A stretch of DNA of 64,000 nt from Yoonia vestfoldensis. Its GTDB lineage: Bacteria > Pseudomonadota > Alphaproteobacteria > Rhodobacterales > Rhodobacteraceae. Within the stretch, counting starts at the first letter, position 1, and each line of letters opens with the position of its first letter. Below are positions 9,339 through 17,912 of the stretch, in pieces. The notes under the pieces are model-generated. The model saw only the letters and a program-made list of their open reading frames with translations. It had not been told where the DNA came from and did not search any database. The stretch lies in NCBI RefSeq assembly GCF_002158905.1, contig NZ_CP021431.1, forward strand, positions 930,001 to 994,000, written 5' to 3'. Made by a program: the position numbers and the translations under genes.

Positions 9339-10010
9339 GTGATATTGGCAACAACGCTTTTGGCGCTGAATGGTTGCGCGGGCGACATGTCGACCCTCGA
9401 TGCAGCAGGGCCTGCGGCGTGGGCCATCGCCGCGCTGTGGTGGGCCATGCTGATCGGATCGGTGCTGATCTTTGCGCTGGTCATGGGCTTGGTGGCGCTG
9501 GCTTTCTGGCGGCGCAGGCCCGCCGCACCCGGCGATGAGGATCGCCAGCTGCGGGTCTGGATCATCGGCTTTGGCCTTGGTTTTCCGATGATCGTGCTGG
9601 CGATCTTGCTGGGCTTTGGGCTGGTGATCGGTGAACGGCTTTTGCCGCGCGATGACGGCAATGTCGTGCAGGTCGGCGCGCAGGGGCAGCGCTGGGTCTG
9701 GACCTTTACCTATCAGGATGCGCCGGGGCAGATGACACAGGATATCTTGCACATTCCCGCAGGCCGGCCGGTCGATGTCGCGGTTACCACGGCGGATGTG
9801 ATCCATAGTTTCTGGGTGCCGCGCCTTGCAGGCAAGCGCGACGCCATCCCCGGCCGCGCCAATCTGCTGCGGATCGAGGCCGATGCGCCGGGCGATTACC
9901 AAGGTCTGAGCGCGGAATTCAGCGGCACGAATTATGCCGGTTTCGGCTTTACCGTCCGGGCGCATGACGCCGCAGGCTGGGCCGCTTTCATCGCAGGAGG
10001 CACCCAATGA
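9339..10010 (+). CDS. Haem-copper oxidase subunit II lacking the CuA ligands
   Basis: About 223 residues: a lipobox-like N-terminus (LALNGC, Cys 13), two membrane helices (about 27-56 and 72-98) and a periplasmic cupredoxin domain. The domain is plainly subunit II (DVIHSFWVPRLAGKRDAIPGR), but the CuA loop reads S181-A-E183-F-S185-G-T-N-Y189-A-G-F192, where cytochrome c oxidases have Cys, Glu, Cys, His and Met. Both cysteines are Ser, His is Tyr and Met is Phe; only the first His (146) remains. Quinol oxidases lose CuA in the same way. The start is uncertain: GTG at 9339 is used, and CTG at 9324 would add a positively charged signal start. Stop and start of the next gene overlap (ATGA). Confidence 0.88.
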   Translation: MILATTLLALNGCAGDMSTLDAAGPAAWAIAALWWAMLIGSVLIFALVMGLVALAFWRRRPAAPGDEDRQLRVWIIGFGLGFPMIVLAILLGFGLVIGERLLPRDDGNVVQVGAQGQRWVWTFTYQDAPGQMTQDILHIPAGRPVDVAVTTADVIHSFWVPRLAGKRDAIPGRANLLRIEADAPGDYQGLSAEFSGTNYAGFGFTVRAHDAAGWAAFIAGGTQ

Positions 10011-12490
10011 ATGTCGTTGCACGCCATCGCAGGCTTGATGCGATCTGGGCCTCGCAAAAGGGGTTTCGCGGCTGGTTTTCCACCGTGAACCATAGCGATC
10101 TGGGGCGGATGTTCCTTGTCACCTCGTTTTTCTTTTTCATCGTGGGGGGCATCCTTGCGATGCTGATCCGCGCGCAGCTGGCCAGCCCGCATGCGGCCTT
10201 TGCCGGGCCAGAGATCTATAACCAGATCTTTACCATGCACGGGACGATCATGATGTTCCTCTTCGCGATCCCCGCATTCGAGGGGCTGGCGATCTATCTT
10301 TTGCCCAAGATCCTTGGCACCCGCGATCTGGCCTTTCCGCGCCTGACGGCTTACGGCTATTGGTGTTACGTCTTCGGCGGGTCGATGCTGCTGGTGGCGA
10401 TGCTGCTGGGGCTTGCGCCCGACAGCGGCTGGTTCATGTATACGCCGCTGTCCAATGCGATCTATGCGTCCGGCATCAACACCGATTTCTGGCTGATCGG
10501 GATCACCTTTGTCGAGATTTCGGCCATCGCGGCAGCGGCTGAAATCTGTGTGTCGATCCTGAAATTCCGCGCCCCCGGCATGACGCTGGCGAAAATGCCG
10601 ATCTTTGCCTGGTATGCGCTGGTCACGGCACTGATGATCCTGACGGGGTTCCCGCCGCTGATCCTTGGCTCGATCCTGTTAGAGGTGGAACGCGCCTTTG
10701 GCTTTCCGTTCTTTCAGGTCGACCTGGGCGGAGACAGCCTGCTGTGGCAGCATCTGTTCTGGCTGTTCGGCCATCCCGAGGTCTATATCATCTTTCTGCC
10801 TGCGGCTGGCATCGTATCCACCGTGCTGCCGGTGATGTGCCGCACGACGCTGATCGGCTATGGCTGGATCGTGGCGGCGATTGTGGCACTGGCGTTTTTG
10901 TCCTTCGGGCTCTGGGTGCATCACATGTTCACCACGGGCATTCCGCATATGGCGCTGGCCTTCTTTTCGGCAGCGTCAACGCTGGTGGCGGTGCCGACGG
11001 CGGTGCAGATTTTCGCCTGGATCGGCACGATGTGGAAAGGCCGGCCCGAATTGCATATGCCGATGCTGCATATCATGGGCTTTTTCGCGACTTTCGTGAT
11101 CGGCGGGCTGACCGGCGTCATGGTGGCGATGGTGCCGTTCAACTGGCAGGTCCATGACACGGCCTTTATCACCGCGCATCTGCATTATGTGCTGTTTGGC
11201 GGTTTCGTCTTTCCGGTCTTCGCGGGGATTTATTACTGGCTGCCGCATGTGACCGGGCGCAAGCGGTTCTTTCGCTTGGGCGAATTTGCGTTCTGGCTGA
11301 TCTTTGCAGGCTTTCACGTCACGTTTTTCGCGATGCATTGGGTGGGGCTTTTAGGCCAGCGCCGCCGGATCGACAGCTATACCCCCGAGGATGGCTGGAC
11401 CCTGATCAATCTGATTTCATCCGTCGGCAGTTTCGTTCTGTCCATCGGGATCGCCATGGTCCTGCTGGATGTGATCCTGCATGTCTGGTCGCAGCGCAGG
11501 ATTAGGCGTAATCCCTGGCAGGCAGGCACGCTGGACTGGGCGACACTGACGCCCGCGCCATCCTATAATTTCGCCAGCCTGCCGCATGTGACCAGCCGCG
11601 ACCCGCTGGCAGATGATCCGGACCTGCCGGTCAGTCTGGCGCAGGGCAAAGGCTATCTGGGCACACCCCGCCATCATTGGCGCGAGACCTTGATGGTCGA
11701 TGTCGCCACAGGCCGCCCCGAAGCGCATGTGATCTATCCCGCCAATACCCGCCTGCCGATTGTGATGTCGGCGGTGACGGGTATCTTCTTTCTGGGGCTT
11801 TTGCTGAAAACCTATTGGATGGTCCCGATCGGGATCGTCGGGGTGGCGGCGCTGGCGCTGCACTGGGTCTGGGTTACCGGGCGCAAGGATGATCCGGGCG
11901 CGCAGGATGTGGGGCAGGGCGTGACCTTGCCACATACCAGCGCCACCGACCGCGCGCCGGGCTGGTGGGGCTCGCTGTTTTTGCTGGTGGCCAATGCCAC
12001 CTTGTTTGGCTGTCTGCTGTTCGGTTTCGGCTTTTTATGGACCGTCGCCCCCGGCTGGCCGCCTGCCGTCCGGTTTGTGCCGTCCTTCATCGAACTTGGC
12101 GTGGGCGTGGCGGGCGCGCTGGGCACGGCACTTGCGCTGCGGCTGGCGCTGGCAGCGGTGCGCAACGCGCGCGCGACCCTGCCTGCGCTGGGCATCGCCT
12201 TGACCGGCGCGCTGGTTTTCGGGGCCTGCTGCGCCATCATGCTGTGGCGCATGCCGCCGCCCGTGGACCATGCCTATGCCGCGACCTTGTTCGTGCTGGG
12301 CAGCTACGGGCTGTTCCACGCGGGGCTGATGGTGCTGATGACCGGCCATCTGATCGCGCGGGTGACGCAGGGCTATATCTCGCCCGTCCGCCGGTCGGAA
12401 TTTGCGGTGGTCAGTCTTTGGGCCGATTACCTCGCCATCAGCGGATCGCTGGTGCTGCTGGTCGGGCATCTGTCGGGGCTGACGCTATGA
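10007..12490 (+). CDS. Haem-copper oxidase fused subunits I and III
   Basis: An 827-residue fusion. Residues 1 to about 560 are subunit I with haem and CuB ligands H78 (FTMHG), H256/Y260 (HPEVY), H305-H306, H391 and H393. The D-channel entrance Asp (D107) and the Glu of HPEVY (E258) are kept. The Asn after the Asp is Thr (T114), and the K-channel Lys position, 29 residues after the first CuB His of the pair, is Gln 334 (PTAVQIF). Residues about 640-827 are the subunit III helices. No bo3-type quinol-site residues are visible at the expected places. It reduces O2 in the inner membrane; the electron donor is open because subunit II has no CuA site. Confidence 0.92.
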   Translation: MNVVARHRRLDAIWASQKGFRGWFSTVNHSDLGRMFLVTSFFFFIVGGILAMLIRAQLASPHAAFAGPEIYNQIFTMHGTIMMFLFAIPAFEGLAIYLLPKILGTRDLAFPRLTAYGYWCYVFGGSMLLVAMLLGLAPDSGWFMYTPLSNAIYASGINTDFWLIGITFVEISAIAAAAEICVSILKFRAPGMTLAKMPIFAWYALVTALMILTGFPPLILGSILLEVERAFGFPFFQVDLGGDSLLWQHLFWLFGHPEVYIIFLPAAGIVSTVLPVMCRTTLIGYGWIVAAIVALAFLSFGLWVHHMFTTGIPHMALAFFSAASTLVAVPTAVQIFAWIGTMWKGRPELHMPMLHIMGFFATFVIGGLTGVMVAMVPFNWQVHDTAFITAHLHYVLFGGFVFPVFAGIYYWLPHVTGRKRFFRLGEFAFWLIFAGFHVTFFAMHWVGLLGQRRRIDSYTPEDGWTLINLISSVGSFVLSIGIAMVLLDVILHVWSQRRIRRNPWQAGTLDWATLTPAPSYNFASLPHVTSRDPLADDPDLPVSLAQGKGYLGTPRHHWRETLMVDVATGRPEAHVIYPANTRLPIVMSAVTGIFFLGLLLKTYWMVPIGIVGVAALALHWVWVTGRKDDPGAQDVGQGVTLPHTSATDRAPGWWGSLFLLVANATLFGCLLFGFGFLWTVAPGWPPAVRFVPSFIELGVGVAGALGTALALRLALAAVRNARATLPALGIALTGALVFGACCAIMLWRMPPPVDHAYAATLFVLGSYGLFHAGLMVLMTGHLIARVTQGYISPVRRSEFAVVSLWADYLAISGSLVLLVGHLSGLTL

Positions 12491-12807
12491 TGGATCTGCT
12501 GCGTATCCTGATCGCCCCGCTGGTCTGGCTGGCCGCGTTCAGCGCCATTTACGCGCTGCACGGGGTGATCTGCGGTTTCGGTATCGCGGGCAGCCTTTTT
12601 GGGCTGTCGCTGGCGCGCGGGCTGCTGGTGGCGGCCTTTGCGCTGGCGATCATGGCGCAGGTCGCGCTGTTATGGCTGTTAGCGCAGGCGCGGTTCCGCT
12701 CTGACGCGCAGTTCGTCAATGTCACGGCGCGCGCGACGGCCTGGGTTGGTCTGGTCGCGACCCTCTGGACCCTGTCGCCCATCGTGCTGACCAGCGCTTG
12801 CATCTAG
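12487..12807 (+). CDS. Small membrane protein ending the oxidase operon
   Basis: A 106-residue protein with three hydrophobic helices. Its ATG overlaps the stop of the subunit I-III gene (ATGA), so the two are translationally coupled. Position and size suggest a small accessory subunit, like subunit IV of other oxidases, but I see no diagnostic motif. It could also be an assembly factor. Confidence 0.7.
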   Translation: MMDLLRILIAPLVWLAAFSAIYALHGVICGFGIAGSLFGLSLARGLLVAAFALAIMAQVALLWLLAQARFRSDAQFVNVTARATAWVGLVATLWTLSPIVLTSACI

Positions 12808-12822
12808 GCTGCGATCCGGTCC

Positions 12823-12847
12823 GGAACATTCCCCGCGCGCGCCGGTT
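12823..12847 (+). promoter_or_regulatory. EcfG-type promoter for PRC-barrel gene
   Basis: GGAAC 12823-12827, 16-bp spacer, GGTT 12844-12847; the ATG follows 32 bp later. Confidence 0.65.
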
Positions 12848-12879
12848 GATCCTTTATCGCAACCAAGAGGACAAAAGCC

Positions 12880-13281
12880 ATGGCTGACCCTATGAACACC
12901 GAGACGCGGTCGCTGGCCGAAAATGCCGATTCCATCGACGAGACGCATCGTCTGATCGCATCCAACAAGGTGGAAGGCACGCATGTCTATAATCACGACG
13001 GCGAAAACATCGGCAGCATCTATAATTTCATGGTCGATAAACACAGCGGCAAGGTTTCTTATGCCGTGATGTCATTTGGCGGCTTTCTGGGGCTGGGCGA
13101 ACGCTATCATCCGCTGCCTTGGGATACGCTGACCTTCGATCCCGATCTGGGTGGCTATATCGTCAATGTCACCCGCGAACAGCTGGACCAGGCCCCAAGC
13201 TATGCGCCCGATGAAGACCCCTGGCAGGACCCCGGCTATGGGCGCAATGTCTATGGCTATTACGGCGTGCCCTATGTCTGA
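12880..13281 (+). CDS. PRC-barrel domain protein
   Basis: A 133-residue soluble protein. Residues about 27-95 form a PRC-barrel (VEGTHVYNHDGENIGSIYNF, then SYAVMSFGGFLGLGERYHPLPW), the small beta domain first known from photosynthetic reaction centre subunit H and also found in RNA-processing and stress proteins. The tail is Tyr/Gly/Pro rich. Rhodobacterales and Rhizobiales carry many such stress-inducible single-domain proteins. An AAGAGGA ribosome site and an EcfG-type promoter precede it, and a clear terminator follows, so it is a monocistronic unit. Confidence 0.88.
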   Translation: MADPMNTETRSLAENADSIDETHRLIASNKVEGTHVYNHDGENIGSIYNFMVDKHSGKVSYAVMSFGGFLGLGERYHPLPWDTLTFDPDLGGYIVNVTREQLDQAPSYAPDEDPWQDPGYGRNVYGYYGVPYV

Positions 13282-13326
13282 TGGGGCAGGCGGGCGCGCT
13301 GGTGCCCGCTGATCCACCCAGGCCAA

Positions 13327-13352
13327 CCCCGCCCACCGTGGCGGGGTGTTTT
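13327..13352 (+). terminator. Terminator after PRC-barrel gene
   Basis: CCCCGCC (13327-13333) pairs with GGCGGGG (13340-13346) and is followed by TGTTTT. It lies 46 bp past the stop codon. Confidence 0.7.
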
Positions 13353-13571
13353 CGTTTTCAAACTGCACAAATGATAGGCGATCACCGCGATCCGGCATCG
13401 CCTTGGCCCGCAAGGCCGGGGTTTGCCCGCGATCCGGGGTGGTGAACTGGACCTCTGGCCCCCGCCCATGTTACGCCCTGTTGCAGGGGCAAAGACTGGC
13501 CGGTGCCCATAGCGCCGTGATGTCCTGGCCCTTTTGCGGATGGCCGGTGACGGTGACAATGCCGGGGATGA

Positions 13572-13643
13572 TGCCAGACAGGGTGCCAGACAGGGTGCCA
13601 GACAGGGTGCCAGACAGGGTGCCAGACAGGGTGCCAGTCACGG
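13572..13643. repeat. 12-bp tandem repeat, five perfect copies plus one degenerate
   Basis: The unit TGCCAGACAGGG is repeated exactly five times (13572-13631) and once with three changes (13632-13643). It lies in the 462-bp space between the PRC-barrel gene and otsB, where I see no gene. The 12-bp period keeps frames open on both strands, giving repetitive peptides (PDRV, HPVW) that I do not believe are proteins. Confidence 0.9.
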
Positions 13644-13743
13644 TGACATTGATTGGCCTTTGACGGGATCGCGTGCAGGGCGCGCAACCAAGCGCCCTTT
13701 GGCGCGTTGATCCGGTGCCGCAACAGATTACAAAGGACTGCAT

Positions 13744-14529
13744 GTGACTGAAATTCTTCAGCCTTCGCTGGTATTGGCGCCGGCCCGCACCGCGTTTTTC
13801 CTCGATGTGGACGGGACATTGGCCGAGATCGTCGCCGATCCGCAACAGGCGCGTGTCGCGCCGCCGGTGCGCGATGTGCTGCACAGGCTGGCGCTGGGGA
13901 CCGGCGATGCGCTGGCGCTGGTCTCGGGGCGGTCGCTGGCGCAGATCGACAGGATGCTGGCCCCGCTGATATTGCCCGCCGTGGGGGTGCATGGGCTGGA
14001 ACGGCGGCTGCAGGACGGGGCCGTGACGCGGTTTGACTATGACGCGCAGGCCCATGCCGGGCTGGTCGCCGCAGTGACCGATTTCGCGGCCCGCCATGAC
14101 GGGCTGGAGCCCGACCCCAAGCCCGGCGCAGTCGCTTTGCATTACCGCAAGCGGCCCGCGCTTGCAGCGCAATGTCACGCCTTCATGCAGGGCCTTTGCG
14201 AGGCCGATCCGGCGCTGTCGCTGCTGTCTGGCAAGATGGTGCTGGAATTGATCTATGGCCGCCAGACCAAGGGCGAGGCGGTGCAAAGCCTGATGCAGCA
14301 GCCGCCTTTTGCCGGGCGCATCCCGTTTTTCGCAGGCGATGACGTCACGGACGAGACCGGCTTTGCCGCCGTCAACCGCATGGGCGGCCTATCGGTCAAG
14401 GTCGGTGAGGGGGCGACAGCCGCGCGCTATCGCGTGGCGGATATCGCCGCGCTGGTCCATTGCCTTGATCTGGCGGCGCGACAGGGCGCACCGCAGCGGG
14501 AACAATCACAACGCAGGGATGTTTCATGA
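13744..14529 (+). CDS. otsB: Trehalose-6-phosphate phosphatase
   Basis: A 261-residue HAD-superfamily phosphatase that removes phosphate from trehalose 6-phosphate. The nucleophile motif DVDGTL is near residue 20 and the acidic GDDVTDETGF motif near residue 200, both as in OtsB. It starts with GTG (13744) behind AAAGGA; the overlapping ATG is followed at once by a stop. otsA follows within 31 bp, so the pair makes trehalose as an osmo- and desiccation protectant. Confidence 0.94.
   Translation: MTEILQPSLVLAPARTAFFLDVDGTLAEIVADPQQARVAPPVRDVLHRLALGTGDALALVSGRSLAQIDRMLAPLILPAVGVHGLERRLQDGAVTRFDYDAQAHAGLVAAVTDFAARHDGLEPDPKPGAVALHYRKRPALAAQCHAFMQGLCEADPALSLLSGKMVLELIYGRQTKGEAVQSLMQQPPFAGRIPFFAGDDVTDETGFAAVNRMGGLSVKVGEGATAARYRVADIAALVHCLDLAARQGAPQREQSQRRDVS
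14499..14523 (+). promoter_or_regulatory. EcfG-type promoter inside otsB 3' end, for otsA
   Basis: GGAAC 14499-14503, 16-bp spacer, TGTT 14520-14523, 37 bp before the otsA ATG. It would let otsA be induced separately from otsB. Confidence 0.5.
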
Positions 14530-14560
14530 GACAGAGAAATCGCAAGACAGGGTGTGCCGC

Positions 14561-16021
14561 ATGACCATTCAATCCCCTCCGCCCCGGATCAACCTTGGCC
14601 AAGGCTTGCGCAAGGATGCCGATGACGACCCGTCGTCTTCGCAGGGCAGCGGCAAGCAGCGGCTTGTCGTGGTGTCCAACCGTGTTGCCGATCTCAGCGC
14701 GCAGGTGCAGACCGGCGGTCTGGCCGTGGGTCTGGCCGATGCGGTGCGCAAACGCGGCGGGATCTGGTTTGGCTGGAACGGCGACCGCAAAGGCCAGACC
14801 GGCGACCCTGTCACGATCAGCGAACACGGGCCTGTCACCTGTGTCGGCATCCCGATCACCCCCGCCGATTTCACCGAATATTATTCCGATTATTCCAACA
14901 GCGTGCTTTGGCCCTTGTTTCACTACCGGCTGGATCTGGTCCATATCACCGCGACGGCCTTTGACGGCTATATGCGCGTGAACGAGGCTTTTGCCCGCCA
15001 GCTTTTGCCGATGCTGCAGCCTGATGATATCATCTGGATTCACGATTACCACCTGATCCCGCTGGCCGGTATCCTGCGCCGGATGGGCTGTCGCCAGCGG
15101 ATCGGCTTCTTTTTGCACATCCCGCTGCCGCCGCCCGAACTGTTGTCGGCAACGCCACATCATCTTGAATTGATGCGCGGTTTTCTGGATTACGACCTGC
15201 TGGGGTTCCAGACCCAGACCGATGCCAATAACCTGAAATCCTATATGGCGGCCCATGCGCCCGAGATCCGCGTGGCGGCGGATCATTTGCAGGCCAAGGA
15301 TCGCCAAGTGCGGGTCGGCCGCTATCCGATCGGCATCGATGCGGCCGAATTCACCCGTCTTGCCAGTGCCGAGCGCGCGGAATCCGTGCCGCCCACGCCG
15401 GTCGGGGCCGCGCGGATGCAGCGGATCATCGGGGTCGACCGGCTGGATTATTCCAAAGGCCTGCCCGAACGGTTCCGCGCCTTCGATACGTTGCTGCATC
15501 AGCATCCGGACCTGTCCAAACATGTCAATTTCGTGCAGGTCGCGCCACCCTCGCGCGGCGAGGTGGATGCCTATGCCGATATCCGCGCCGAGCTGGAACA
15601 GATGGCCGGGGCGGTGAACGGACGGCTGGCCGATCTGGATTGGACGCCGCTGCAATATATCTGCCGCCCCTTGCCGCGCGACGTGCTGGCCCCCTTGATG
15701 CGCAACAGCGATATCGGCTTTGTCACGCCTTTGCGCGACGGGATGAACCTTGTCGCCAAGGAATTCGTCGCAGCCCAGGACCCCGAAGACCCCGGCGTGC
15801 TGATCCTGTCGCAATTCGCCGGTGCCGCCGAGGAAATGCAAGATGCGTTGATCGTCAATCCCTATGATGTCGAGGATATGGCCGAGGCGCTCTATCGTGG
15901 GTTGACTATGCCGCTGGATGAAAGGCGCGCGCGCCATGCGGCCTTGCTGCATAATGTCACCACCTGCGGGGCCAAGGATTGGGCGGCGGCCTTTCTGGCC
16001 GATCTGGCCCCTGCGCGCTGA
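14561..16021 (+). CDS. otsA: Trehalose-6-phosphate synthase
   Basis: A 486-residue GT20 glycosyltransferase that joins UDP-glucose and glucose 6-phosphate. Visible motifs are VVVSNRV at the start of the fold, WIHDYHLIPL, FFLHIPLPPPE, RLDYSKGLPERF (phosphate-binding Arg/Lys) and the DGMNLVAKEF acidic signature. I start it at the ATG at 14561, giving a typical length; an upstream in-frame ATG at 14519 overlaps otsB. The N-terminal 35 residues before the fold are polar and probably disordered. Confidence 0.95.
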   Translation: MTIQSPPPRINLGQGLRKDADDDPSSSQGSGKQRLVVVSNRVADLSAQVQTGGLAVGLADAVRKRGGIWFGWNGDRKGQTGDPVTISEHGPVTCVGIPITPADFTEYYSDYSNSVLWPLFHYRLDLVHITATAFDGYMRVNEAFARQLLPMLQPDDIIWIHDYHLIPLAGILRRMGCRQRIGFFLHIPLPPPELLSATPHHLELMRGFLDYDLLGFQTQTDANNLKSYMAAHAPEIRVAADHLQAKDRQVRVGRYPIGIDAAEFTRLASAERAESVPPTPVGAARMQRIIGVDRLDYSKGLPERFRAFDTLLHQHPDLSKHVNFVQVAPPSRGEVDAYADIRAELEQMAGAVNGRLADLDWTPLQYICRPLPRDVLAPLMRNSDIGFVTPLRDGMNLVAKEFVAAQDPEDPGVLILSQFAGAAEEMQDALIVNPYDVEDMAEALYRGLTMPLDERRARHAALLHNVTTCGAKDWAAAFLADLAPAR

Positions 16022-16046
16022 CCCGGCCAGCCCGTCAAATGAACCG

Positions 16047-16637
16047 TCAAGCGCCAGTTATTTGCCGGACCGCAAGCGTGATCACGGCGGCATAAGGTAC
16101 CAGCGCGATGACAAATAACCGCCCGTCGCGCACCAGCAGCGACAGCGCCAGCAAAAACACGCCCGTCGCCACGATGGACGAGGTGAAGGGGATGAATTCC
16201 AGAAATGGCATGACCATCCCCGACAACAGGCACAGCCCCTGCGGCAGCCAGATGATCGGCCGTTTGAACAGCAGATGCCAGCGCCGCCGCGTGTGCCGGT
16301 CGATCCAAGCGACGAAAGGCTGAAGCTTACGCAACGCCTTGTCCAGCTTGTGCGCATCGACGCTGCGCGATGCGATGAAACCGGGCAGGCGGATGCCGTC
16401 GCGGTTCAGCAGCATATAGACCGATACAATCGTGATGATCACCCCCGCCGTGGCCGAAAAGCCGGGCAGGCCCGACAGCGGCGACATCGTCAGCAAGGCC
16501 GGGACCAATAGAAACGGGATGATCCCGCGCCCGCCGATTGCGGCCATGGCATCCGCGATTGACACGCTGTCCTGCGCGGTGGTGGCGCGAAGCCGGTCAA
16601 TCAGATCGCCCAGTTTGTGGTCTTCGCCCTTGGCCAT
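16047..16637 (-). CDS. exoD: ExoD family membrane protein
   Basis: A 196-residue integral membrane protein with the ExoD signature (RGIIPFLLVPALL and a run of C-terminal helices, PFLEFIPFTSSIVATGVFLLAL). Rhizobial ExoD affects exopolysaccharide production and alkaline tolerance; the mechanism is unknown. The ATG at 16637 is preferred to the open frame that extends to 16790, because the family start (a polar KLGDLIDRL helix) fits there. It converges on otsA and has an EcfG-type promoter 34 bp upstream. Confidence 0.85.
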   Translation of the reverse strand: MAKGEDHKLGDLIDRLRATTAQDSVSIADAMAAIGGRGIIPFLLVPALLTMSPLSGLPGFSATAGVIITIVSVYMLLNRDGIRLPGFIASRSVDAHKLDKALRKLQPFVAWIDRHTRRRWHLLFKRPIIWLPQGLCLLSGMVMPFLEFIPFTSSIVATGVFLLALSLLVRDGRLFVIALVPYAAVITLAVRQITGA

Positions 16638-16671
16638 GTCGCCTGCCTTTGCGCCTGTGGTTGTGCGGGTC

Positions 16672-16696
16672 AACCCCTTACCACGGGCGCGGTTCC
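16672..16696 (-). promoter_or_regulatory. EcfG-type promoter for exoD
   Basis: Minus strand: GGAAC (16696-16692), 16-bp spacer, GGTT (16675-16672), 34 bp from the ATG at 16637. Confidence 0.65.
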
Positions 16697-16754
16697 GGTC
16701 AAGACGACCGCCCCGCCCCCTATGATTGCCCCAATATTCAGCCGCGTGATCAAT

Positions 16755-16780
16755 GGAACAAGCCCGCCTTGCGCGTTGTT
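16755..16780 (+). promoter_or_regulatory. EcfG-type promoter for stress SDR
   Basis: GGAAC 16755-16759, 17-bp spacer, TGTT 16777-16780, 34 bp before the ATG. It is weaker than the others because the -10 starts with T. Confidence 0.5.
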
Positions 16781-16814
16781 GTCTGTGCATTACCAGACCG
16801 AAAGGAAAGCTGTC

Positions 16815-17873
16815 ATGTCATCTTCTTCTGACGATCACGACACTGCGGCCAATGACAAGCTGCGCCATCCCGCGCCCGATGTCATCGACCAGCGCCAGCA
16901 ACAGATCGACCCCGCAGGCACGCATCGCGCCGATGTGAACCCGCCCTCTGCCGCTGGGATGAAACAGCCCGGCGGGGCAGGGGGCGGCGGGCTGGCGCAA
17001 AGCCGCAGGGGCGATGCGCCATCCTATCCGCGCCCGCCTTTTCCCGAACAGACCCAGCCGCTGCCCGGCAGTTTCGCCGCGATGGAACCGCGCCCTGATC
17101 ATGGCGAGACATCATGGCACGGGTCCGGGCGGTTGCAGCGCCGTGTCGCGCTGATCACCGGCGGCGATAGCGGGATCGGGCGCGCCGTCGCCATCGCCTA
17201 TGCCCGCGAAGGGGCCGATGTCGCGATCAGCTATCTGAGTGAGACCGAGGATGCCAAGGATACCGAACGCCTGATCCTTGAATGCGGCCAGCAATGTCTG
17301 TTGCTGCCGGGCGATATTTCTGACCCCGCCCATTGCCGCGCGATCGTCGCCGATGTGGTCGAGGAATTCGGCCGGATCGATATTCTGGTCAATAACGCCG
17401 CCCATCAGCAGACCTTTGACGCGATCGACGAGATCACCGATAGCGAATGGCAGCGCACCTTTGCCGTCAATATCCATGCGATGTTCTATCTGGCCAAGGC
17501 CGCTGTGCCGCATATGAAAAAGGGCGGCTCGATCATCAACACCGCCTCGATCAATTCCGACCAGCCCAGCCCGGCGCTGCTGGCCTATGCAGCCACCAAG
17601 GGGGCGATCCAGAATTTCACGATGGGGCTGGCGCAGATGCTGGCGGATCAGGAGATCCGCGTGAATTGCGTGGCCCCCGGACCGGTCTGGACCCCGCTGA
17701 TCCCCGGCAGCTTTGATGGTGAAAAAGTATCGCAATTCGGGGCCAATTACCCGATGCAGCGGCCTGCGCAGCCGGTCGAGCTGGCCTCGGCCTATGTGAT
17801 GCTGGCGGAACCGATGTCGAGCTATGTCTCTGGCGCGACCATCGCTGTTACCGGCGGCAAGCCGATGATCTGA
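16815..17873 (+). CDS. SDR family oxidoreductase, general-stress type
   Basis: A 352-residue protein. The first 110 residues are a polar extension ending in a PPFPEQTQPLPGSFAAMEP segment that marks the general-stress SDR group (YhdF/YdaD-like). The Rossmann part then shows GGDSGIGR, NNAA and the catalytic Tyr-x3-Lys (YAATK). These enzymes use NAD(P)H on unknown sugar or aldehyde substrates. The ATG is behind AAAGGAAAG. The EcfG-type promoter fits stress induction, as for homologues in other bacteria. Confidence 0.9.
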   Translation: MSSSSDDHDTAANDKLRHPAPDVIDQRQQQIDPAGTHRADVNPPSAAGMKQPGGAGGGGLAQSRRGDAPSYPRPPFPEQTQPLPGSFAAMEPRPDHGETSWHGSGRLQRRVALITGGDSGIGRAVAIAYAREGADVAISYLSETEDAKDTERLILECGQQCLLLPGDISDPAHCRAIVADVVEEFGRIDILVNNAAHQQTFDAIDEITDSEWQRTFAVNIHAMFYLAKAAVPHMKKGGSIINTASINSDQPSPALLAYAATKGAIQNFTMGLAQMLADQEIRVNCVAPGPVWTPLIPGSFDGEKVSQFGANYPMQRPAQPVELASAYVMLAEPMSSYVSGATIAVTGGKPMI

Positions 17874-17875
17874 CC

Positions 17876-17907
17876 AAAAAGGCACCCGCCCGGATCGGGG
17901 CGGGTGC
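17876..17907 (-). terminator. Terminator of the leftward gene cluster
   Basis: GCACCCGCC (17882-17890) pairs with GGCGGGTGC (17899-17907). Read leftward, the hairpin is followed by a T run (A run at 17876-17880 on the plus strand). Confidence 0.75.
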
Positions 17908-17912
17908 TGGGC

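Noticed and set aside
13346..13663. Open frames across the 12-bp repeat encoding PDRV or HPVW repeats
   Set aside because: They are open only because the repeat length is a multiple of three; no ribosome site or conserved sequence, and both strands are open.
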